A stretch of 5,050 nucleotides of DNA from an uncultured Eubacteriales bacterium (GTDB lineage: Bacteria; Bacillota_A; Clostridia; Christensenellales; Aristaeellaceae), in NCBI GenBank assembly GCA_900321945.1, contig ONXY01000033.1:1-5050 (forward strand). The letters are read 5' to 3'. The translations under genes and the position numbers were made by a program. Position 1 is the first letter of the stretch, and each line of letters begins with the position of its first letter. Below are positions 1 through 3,545 of the stretch, piece after piece. The notes under the pieces were generated by a model, which saw only the letters and a list, made by a program, of their open reading frames with translations, was not told the origin of the DNA and ran no database searches.

Positions 1-598
1 CGTCCCGGTTCATTCCCAGCACCAGCACGGCGTAGCGTTCCATTTTCAGGCTGACCAGATTCCGGACCAGATAGAGCCGCCCGTCCCGGAGAACGAACCG
101 GCCGGAGGTGTCGATCTCTTCGCTGATCCGGAGGATCTCATCCTGTCCCGAGGAGAGAAAGACCATGGCCGCGTCGTATCCGGAGCGGGTATACATAAAC
201 AGCTCCGGCCGTTCGGCCGGGAAGCAGGCCGCGAAGGTGAAAAGGCCGTCCCGGCTGTATTTCCGCTCGATATATCCGCGGGAAAGACGCAGGTACTCGG
301 CGTCGGCGATTCCCCCCGCGGCCCACTGTTCGTAAGCGCCGGCGAGCTCCCCGTCGTAGATCGCGTCCCGGCTCAGCCCGACCGCCCGTTCGATATTCTG
401 CGCGGTCAGCGTCCAGGCATGCTCCACGCCGGCGGCCAGCGCGGCCTCCGTTCTTTTCCGCATGGCGGTAAGCAGAACCGAGCGGGTGAAAAAACCGAGG
501 ATCAGCACCGGAACCAGATAGCAGAGCAGCATGATGGCGATAATCTGAAACCGCAGGGAATGAATACCCGCCCTGGTGCGATTTGCCGCGTTCGACAT
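1..598 (-). CDS. Membrane sensor protein, probably sensor histidine kinase N-terminus (partial)
   Basis: The frame is open from an ATG at 598-596 to the left edge (199 codons, no stop), so only the sensor part is visible. After a basic N-terminus, residues about 16-40 (from SLRFQIIAIMLL to LILGFF) form one strong membrane helix. A helical stretch follows (about 45-80, TAMRKRTEAALAAGVEHAW), then an extracytoplasmic-looking mixed alpha/beta region (about 80-199) with Cache-like strand patterns such as GRFVLRDGRLYLVRNL and ERYAVLVLGMNRD. This layout is typical of the first half of YesM/LytS-type sensor kinases in Clostridia, but no HAMP or kinase domain is inside the window, so a chemoreceptor or cyclase remains possible. 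The start at 598 was chosen because GGGAG lies nine bases upstream; in-frame ATGs at 607, 619 and 700 are alternatives with poorer ribosome sites. The frame is open still further upstream, so the start is not certain. Confidence 0.6.
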   Translation of the reverse strand, partial: MSNAANRTRAGIHSLRFQIIAIMLLCYLVPVLILGFFTRSVLLTAMRKRTEAALAAGVEHAWTLTAQNIERAVGLSRDAIYDGELAGAYEQWAAGGIADAEYLRLSRGYIERKYSRDGLFTFAACFPAERPELFMYTRSGYDAAMVFLSSGQDEILRISEEIDTSGRFVLRDGRLYLVRNLVSLKMERYAVLVLGMNRD

Positions 599-684
599 GA
601 CTGCCATCTCCCGATCCATGATGAATGCCCGGTAAAAAAGGAACCCCGTCCCGGACCGCGCCGCTCTTTCCCTAATCAGTTTCT

Positions 685-725
685 GCGGGAACCCCGCCAT
701 TTCCTCTTCATGAAGCGGTTCCCGC
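685..725 (-). repeat. Inverted repeat in the leader of the sensor gene
   Basis: GCGGGAACC at 685-693 is the exact reverse complement of GGTTCCCGC at 717-725, with a 23-base spacer that contains a second small palindrome, CTTCATGAAG (706-715). It lies 87-127 bases upstream of the chosen sensor start. No U-tract follows on the minus strand, so it is not an intrinsic terminator. It could be an mRNA hairpin or a protein-binding site; the sequence does not decide between these. Confidence 0.45.
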
Positions 726-753
726 GCCGGCCGCGCGTGAAACGGCGCGCGGT

Positions 754-790
754 ATTCCGAATATGCTCTCTGCGCCAAGCATATCAGAAT
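754..790 (-). promoter_or_regulatory. Candidate extended -10 promoter with overlapping dyad for the sensor gene
   Basis: On the minus strand TGATATGCT (786-778) matches an extended -10 element (TGn then TATnnT), but no good -35 lies upstream. The same bases form one arm of a 7-bp inverted repeat, ATATGCT (761-767) and AGCATAT (778-784), so a repressor bound here would cover the promoter. This is the best promoter candidate I could find between the phosphatase terminator and the sensor gene, but it is weak. Confidence 0.3.
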
Positions 791-900
791 CCGGGGAAGA
801 GCAAAAGGAAGAAATATGCGATTTTTTGTACGGAATTGCCGTCTCCGGGCACCGTGGCGCTTCTTTTCCGAAGAATGCCGGGAAAACCGCGAACCCGCCG

Positions 901-921
901 AAAAAACCTGCCGCCGGCAGG
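901..921 (-). terminator. Rho-independent terminator of the phosphatase gene
   Basis: Read on the minus strand, CCTGCC-GGC-GGCAGG (921-907) forms a 6-bp GC-rich stem with a 3-base loop, followed directly by six T (906-901). It lies 32 bases after the phosphatase stop codon, which is normal spacing for an intrinsic terminator. Confidence 0.85.
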
Positions 922-953
922 CATTTCAGGCTTTCCGCGCCGCGGGCTCCCGG

Positions 954-1664
954 CTATACGGCATAGAACGGTTTTTCGTCATCCAGGCGCAGGAGCATGG
1001 GGGAGCCGCCGCCCGCGGCGCCGGTGTCGATATCGATCCAGGTGGGGGTTCTCAGCATCCGGCCGGCATACTCCGGGCCGAAGACCGCCGTGGGCGTATG
1101 GCCGAAGACGGTGACGGTGTTCCGGAAATAGCGGTCGTCCGGAGCAGGGCGGTTCCACAGAAAATCATCCGGAGCGTACGCCGAAAGCGGCTTGTCCGGC
1201 GAAAACCGGCCCAGGCCGGAATGCGTCAGCAGGTACCGGCGGCCGGGAACGTCCACGACCTCGTAAAGCGGCGCGCTTTCCAGCCAGTCCAGGATTCCGT
1301 ACGCGGATTCCGGGTCCTCCCGGATCAGCGACCGGAAAGCCTTCATCGTCGGTTCGGCGCCGTTGGCGATCCATGCGGAAAGCAGGGACAGCTTTTCCCG
1401 GCTGAGTCCGGCGACGCTTTCCCCGGTGACGGTATCAAAAAGGAAACGGCAGGACAGCATCATGGCTTCATGATTGCCCAGAATCATGCGCACGTTCACC
1501 TGCTGCAGCATCCAGCGCAGCGTTCCGACGCCTCCGTCCCCGTTGCGGTCAATGACGTCCCCGAGAACGATCAGATCGTCCCCGTCCGAAAAGCGGGCCT
1601 GATCCAGCAGACTCAGGAAACGGGCATGGGGGAAGCCGTGAAGATCAGAAGTGACGTAAATCAT
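954..1664 (-). CDS. PPP-family metallophosphoesterase (serine/threonine phosphatase-like)
   Basis: This 236-residue protein carries the metal-binding motifs of the calcineurin-like/PPP phosphoesterases in order: SDLHG (D7, H9; the family usually has GDxHG), GDVIDR (D36, D39, R40), GNHE (N64, H65, E66), LTHSG (H148), FGHTP (H189), and near the end IDTGA (D213). The length fits small bacterial PrpA/PrpB-like or diadenosine-tetraphosphatase-like enzymes that bind two metal ions and hydrolyse phosphomonoesters. The substrate (phosphoprotein or nucleotide) cannot be told from sequence. It has no signal peptide or membrane helix, so it is cytoplasmic. The ATG at 1664-1662 was chosen because GGAAGGAGG (1680-1672) sits seven bases upstream; a TTG at 1682 would lie before this site. 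The gene has its own promoter (1731-1703) and terminator (921-901). Its ATG overlaps the stop of the upstream XRE frame in ATGA. Confidence 0.9.
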   Translation of the reverse strand: MIYVTSDLHGFPHARFLSLLDQARFSDGDDLIVLGDVIDRNGDGGVGTLRWMLQQVNVRMILGNHEAMMLSCRFLFDTVTGESVAGLSREKLSLLSAWIANGAEPTMKAFRSLIREDPESAYGILDWLESAPLYEVVDVPGRRYLLTHSGLGRFSPDKPLSAYAPDDFLWNRPAPDDRYFRNTVTVFGHTPTAVFGPEYAGRMLRTPTWIDIDTGAAGGGSPMLLRLDDEKPFYAV

Positions 1665-2083
1665 GACGCTGCCTCCTTCCAAAGCGAATTTCCTCCGGAA
1701 TCAGAATACCACGGATTTTTCCGCGTGCCAACCGCGCATATGGTGAATGGAGAAAAAACACCGCGGGAATCGTCCCGCGGGTTTCTTTCTTCTCTGTCTT
1801 TTCTGATTTCGGGATCCCTGTACCGGATGATTCCGGGCTCCGAAGCCCGGACGAGGGGAACCAGGATTTTCTCCACGGGGGTTTCCAGAAGCTCGCTGAG
1901 GCCGAGGAGGTTATCCACCGTCGGCAGGGACTGCCCGTTCTGCCACTTGTAGATGGCCTGGGGGGCTGAAAATCCGAAGTATTCCTGAAGGTCGGTCACC
2001 GAGTAGCCGTGTTCTTCCCTGAGCCGGTAAATATTGAGTCCCGTCGCTTTCAGATCAATTCCGGGGCAGCGTTTTTTGATCAA
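1661..2083 (-). CDS. Small XRE-family helix-turn-helix protein; C-terminal extent doubtful
   Basis: Residues about 15-75 form an XRE/Cro-type DNA-binding domain: GLNIYRLREEHGYSVTDLQ, then FGFSAPQAIYKWQNGQSLP (recognition-helix region around Q42-W47), then DNLLGLSELLETPVEKILV. This closely resembles a common clostridial group of roughly 100-residue XRE proteins that begin with a basic KKxCPGIDLKATG segment. The start is TTG at 2083-2081: GGGAGG (2096-2091) lies seven bases upstream, and an in-frame ATG at 2149 falls inside the promoter spacer and would not be transcribed. The frame runs to TGA at 1663-1661 (140 residues), but codons 102-108 are the terminator stem and codons about 118-127 are the next gene's promoter. 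The tail after about residue 100 shows no domain character. Either the protein really extends this far or the true end was lost by a frameshift or stop mutation; no stop occurs before the terminator in any of the three frames. Its target is unknown; autoregulation through the double palindrome at 2171-2213 is possible. Confidence 0.75.
   Translation of the reverse strand: MIKKRCPGIDLKATGLNIYRLREEHGYSVTDLQEYFGFSAPQAIYKWQNGQSLPTVDNLLGLSELLETPVEKILVPLVRASEPGIIRYRDPEIRKDREERNPRDDSRGVFSPFTICAVGTRKNPWYSDSGGNSLWKEAAS
1703..1731 (-). promoter_or_regulatory. Sigma-70/A promoter of the phosphatase gene
   Basis: On the minus strand TTGGCA (1731-1726) and TATTCT (1708-1703) are separated by exactly 17 bases. 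Transcription would start near 1696, giving a leader of about 30 bases that contains the strong ribosome site at 1680-1672. It lies just downstream of the terminator at 1780-1753, so the phosphatase is probably transcribed independently of the XRE gene. The promoter sits inside the open frame assigned to the XRE gene. Confidence 0.75.
1753..1780 (-). terminator. Rho-independent terminator inside the XRE reading frame
   Basis: CCGCGGGA (1761-1768) and TCCCGCGG (1773-1780) form a perfect 8-bp stem with a 4-base loop. On the minus strand the stem is followed by TG and then six T (1758-1753), the form of an intrinsic terminator for the XRE transcript. The plus-strand side is also pyrimidine-rich (GTTTCTTTCTTC), but no plus-strand gene ends here. 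The hairpin covers codons 102-108 of the XRE frame, which is unexpected for a terminator. Confidence 0.8.
1832..1851 (-). repeat. Hairpin-forming inverted repeat inside the XRE gene
   Basis: TCCGGGCT (1832-1839) and AGCCCGGA (1844-1851) form an 8-bp stem with a 4-base loop, just after the codons for the last recognisable HTH helix. No T-tract follows on either strand, so it is not an intrinsic terminator. It may slow ribosomes or stabilise the mRNA, or it may be chance in GC-rich coding DNA. Confidence 0.45.
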
Positions 2084-2139
2084 GAGTGCACCTCCCAACT
2101 GGAAGCCGGTCGAGCAGTTACTCCGTCTCGCGGGAGGAA

Positions 2140-2168
2140 AAAATACCACGATCCGGGCGCTCTGTCAA
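2140..2168 (-). promoter_or_regulatory. Sigma-70/A promoter of the XRE gene
   Basis: On the minus strand a consensus -35 TTGACA (2168-2163) and a -10 TATTTT (2145-2140) are 17 bases apart. Transcription would start near 2133, about 50 bases before the TTG start. The double palindrome at 2171-2213 ends three bases upstream of the -35 box, where an activator or a repressor could act. Confidence 0.85.
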
Positions 2169-2170
2169 GC

Positions 2171-2213
2171 GTTTTCAACCGGCGGTTTAATATTTCAACC
2201 GCCGGTTGAAAAC
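2171..2213. promoter_or_regulatory. Twin palindromic operator-like repeat upstream of the XRE promoter
   Basis: GTTTTCAACCGGCGGTT (2171-2187) is the exact reverse complement of AACCGCCGGTTGAAAAC (2197-2213), a perfect 17-bp inverted repeat with a 9-base AT-rich spacer. Each arm is itself part of a 17-bp palindrome, TTCAACCG-N-CGGTTGAA: the copy at 2194-2210 is perfect and the copy at 2174-2190 has one mismatched pair. Their centres (2182 and 2202) are 20 bp apart, close to two helical turns, so two dimers could bind on one face of the DNA. No T-tract follows in either direction, so this reads as a tandem operator rather than a terminator. The binding protein is unknown; such palindromes are typical of TetR-, MarR- or XRE-type dimers. 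Confidence 0.7.
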
Positions 2214-2233
2214 TATTATAAAACGGGGATCCG

Positions 2234-3088
2234 TCAGCGGGACGGAGGGTCCCCGGCTCCGCCCGGAAAACGGGAGGAGACCCAGGCGGCGGAGCGGCGC
2301 AGCGCCTCGACGGTTTTGGTTTCCAGCACGCAGCGGGCGTTCCTTTCGTCCGCCAGGCGGAGACGGGCGGGGAGATCGATTTCTCCGTCGCCGAGAGCGA
2401 GATGGTTCCGGGGCGGGCGTTCCGACGCGTCGTGAATATGAAAGTGGATCAGCCGGTCCCGGCGGTCCAGAATAAACGGGACGTCCCCTTCGCCGCAGGC
2501 CCACGAGTGGCCGATATCCCAGGTAAGCCCGAAGCAGGGGCTTTCGAGGAACAGGTCGACGGCGTCCCGCTCAAACGGAAGGAATCCGTCCGTGTTCTCC
2601 ACGGCGATCCGGACCGGCGCGCCGCCGATCCACTCTGCGCAGAGATCCCGGAAACGGCGGCAGTCCGCGAGATACCGGTCCCGGTCCCGCTCATACATCC
2701 GTACCTTCCGGTCCGGGAGGGTGATGTAGATCCCGTGATGCATATGCATATTCAGAATCAGGGGTTGACCCGGATCCCCGTACCGGTCCCGCAGGGGAAG
2801 CAGCCGCTTCAGGACGGATATGGTCCGGCGCACCGTTTCCAGATACGCGTCCGTGACGAGCCGGTTGAAATCGGCGATATTCAGGTTTTCGTCCAGGTGA
2901 ACCGTGTAATAGATTCCCGCGGCGTCAGCGGCTTCCAGCAGGAGATCCGTCCGCTCCAGCTCCTCCACCTGGTATTCGGGAAAATTCATATTCAGCTCAA
3001 TAAAGCGCAGGCCGAGCTCCCCGCACAGGGCGACGTTTTCGGCCAGCGTCCGGTTTTCGATCAGGGTGGGCATTCCGAAGTGAATCAT
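2234..3088 (-). CDS. Sugar phosphate isomerase/epimerase-like TIM-barrel protein
   Basis: This 284-residue protein matches the xylose-isomerase-like TIM barrel family (AP endonuclease 2 superfamily) in length and strand motifs. Likely metal- and substrate-binding positions, one per beta strand, are FIELNMN (E31), TVHLDEN (H64), LNMHMHHG (H115, H117, H118), VENTDG (E164), LTWDIGH (D191, H194), HFHIHD (H217, H219, D220) and VLETK (E256); GDGEID (233-238) is also typical. Members isomerise or epimerise sugars or inositols, or act as endonuclease IV. The substrate here cannot be assigned, and the protein lacks features that would make it a clear DNA repair enzyme. The start at 3088 follows AAAGG/GGCGG about 6-9 bases upstream. 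An earlier in-frame ATG at 3142 coincides with the predicted transcription start and cannot be used. It has no membrane segments. The gene is divergent from the T-box unit and shares its upstream region. Confidence 0.87.
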   Translation of the reverse strand: MIHFGMPTLIENRTLAENVALCGELGLRFIELNMNFPEYQVEELERTDLLLEAADAAGIYYTVHLDENLNIADFNRLVTDAYLETVRRTISVLKRLLPLRDRYGDPGQPLILNMHMHHGIYITLPDRKVRMYERDRDRYLADCRRFRDLCAEWIGGAPVRIAVENTDGFLPFERDAVDLFLESPCFGLTWDIGHSWACGEGDVPFILDRRDRLIHFHIHDASERPPRNHLALGDGEIDLPARLRLADERNARCVLETKTVEALRRSAAWVSSRFPGGAGDPPSR

Positions 3089-3147
3089 GACAGGCCGCCT
3101 TTCGTTCAGAATCCGGTTCCGCCGCGGCGGAAAAGGGAACAACCCTG

Positions 3148-3176
3148 ATTATACAGGAAAAACCTTCCGGACGGAA
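3148..3176 (-). promoter_or_regulatory. Promoter of the TIM-barrel gene
   Basis: On the minus strand a perfect -10 TATAAT (3153-3148) lies 17 bases from a poor -35 (TTCCGT, 3176-3171). Transcription would start near 3141, about 50 bases before the ATG at 3088. An A8 tract (minus strand, 3206-3199) lies upstream and might act as an UP-like element. The weak -35 suggests that an activator may be needed. Confidence 0.65.
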
Positions 3177-3226
3177 CGGGCGGCGCGGAAAACGCCTCTT
3201 TTTTTTCGTTCCCCGGAAATCCGGTA

Positions 3227-3255
3227 TTGACATCCTTCCGGACAAGTGATACAAT
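3227..3255 (+). promoter_or_regulatory. Sigma-70/A promoter of the T-box unit
   Basis: Consensus TTGACA (3227-3232) and TACAAT (3250-3255) are separated by 17 bases. Transcription should begin near 3262, just before stem I of the T-box leader. The match to consensus is strong, as expected for a gene whose control lies in transcription termination rather than initiation. Confidence 0.9.
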
Positions 3256-3261
3256 CCACAC

Positions 3262-3525
3262 AATTTCATAAACGGCTGTGACGAAGACGGAACAGCGGGA
3301 GGTCCCACAGAGAGCCGGGTACGGTGGAAACCGGCGGACTGAAGCTTCATCCCATCCCTTCTGAGCCGGAGATCCGAAAGGCCCCGCGCCGAGTAGATAT
3401 CTCCCGTGACTGCTGCGTGAATGCATAGGGCATGACAGTGCCTGAAGTGGTGCGCGACGCGCACAATTTGAGTGGTACCGCGAGTCTAACGACCCGTCTC
3501 AAAGCGAGGCGGGCCGTATTTTTTT
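3262..3525 (+). promoter_or_regulatory. T-box riboswitch (tRNA-sensing leader)
   Basis: The leader has the standard T-box parts. The base of stem I pairs CGGC (3273-3276) with GCCG (3365-3368). A kink-turn lies between GTGAC and TGA (3278-3282, 3362-3364), and GAAG (3283-3286) pairs with CTTC (3358-3361). An AGAGAG bulge precedes the terminal helix GCCGG (3314-3318)/CCGGC (3331-3335), whose loop contains GGTGGAAA. Stem III is GTGCGC-GAC-GCGCAC (3450-3464). The T-box core TGGTACCGCG is at 3473-3482. In the antiterminator TTTGAG (3467-3472) pairs with CTCAAA (3498-3503) and GCGAGTC (3480-3486) with GACCCGT (3491-3497); these exclude the terminator at 3489-3525. The bulge TGGT would pair with a tRNA ending ACCA (discriminator A). 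Aligned with a B. subtilis glyQS leader recalled from memory, the specifier is ATC (3354-3356, isoleucine), but the usual AGTA/GAA loop motif is missing, so the amino acid is uncertain. Uncharged tRNA should turn the downstream gene on. Confidence 0.93.
3489..3525 (+). terminator. T-box-controlled intrinsic terminator
   Basis: CCCGTCTC (3493-3500) pairs with GAGGCGGG (3506-3513) around an AAAGC loop, and an outer ACG/CGT (3489-3491, 3515-3517) may extend the stem. Seven T follow (3519-3525). The 5' arm is shared with the antiterminator, so binding of uncharged tRNA to the T-box prevents this hairpin from forming. Confidence 0.92.
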
Positions 3526-3545
3526 CAGACGAAAGGAGAAAGACC

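Larger units (their letters stand above)
599..953. other. 355-base intergenic region between phosphatase and sensor gene
   Basis: No convincing gene is seen here. In minus-strand order the region holds the phosphatase terminator (921-901), a low-complexity stretch, a possible promoter/operator near 754-790, a GC-rich hairpin (arms 731-737 and 746-752, CCGCGCG with CGCGCGG, 8-base loop), and a 9-bp inverted repeat at 685-725. The plus-strand open frames crossing this area run through the terminator and into the antisense of the phosphatase, and have no ribosome site or recognisable domain, so I treat them as shadows. If the sensor gene is transcribed from the candidate promoter, its untranslated leader would be roughly 170 bases and could fold into both hairpins. 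Confidence 0.6.

Noticed and set aside
419..1114. 231-codon open frame on the plus strand
   Set aside because: It starts inside the antisense of the sensor gene and ends inside the antisense of the phosphatase; Arg/Pro/Gly-rich and without domain character.
816..1952. 378-codon open frame on the plus strand
   Set aside because: It is antisense to the phosphatase and to part of the XRE gene and runs through two terminators and a promoter. It has no ribosome site and no domain.
2171..2213. Long inverted repeat as terminator of the TIM-barrel gene
   Set aside because: The stem is strong, but neither strand has a T-tract after it, and its internal tandem palindromes fit an operator better. It might still hinder read-through.
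2215..2220. TATAAT on the minus strand just after the TIM-barrel stop, as a second XRE promoter
   Set aside because: The hexamer is perfect, but no -35-like sequence lies 16-18 bases upstream, and a much better promoter is present at 2168-2140.
2402..3148. 248-codon open frame on the plus strand
   Set aside because: It is the antisense shadow of the TIM-barrel gene, whose motifs on the other strand are clear.
3182..3206. GGCG/CGCC hairpin followed by eight T on the plus strand, terminator-like
   Set aside because: The stem is only 4 bp and no plus-strand gene ends upstream. The T-run is more likely an AT-rich element between the divergent promoters.
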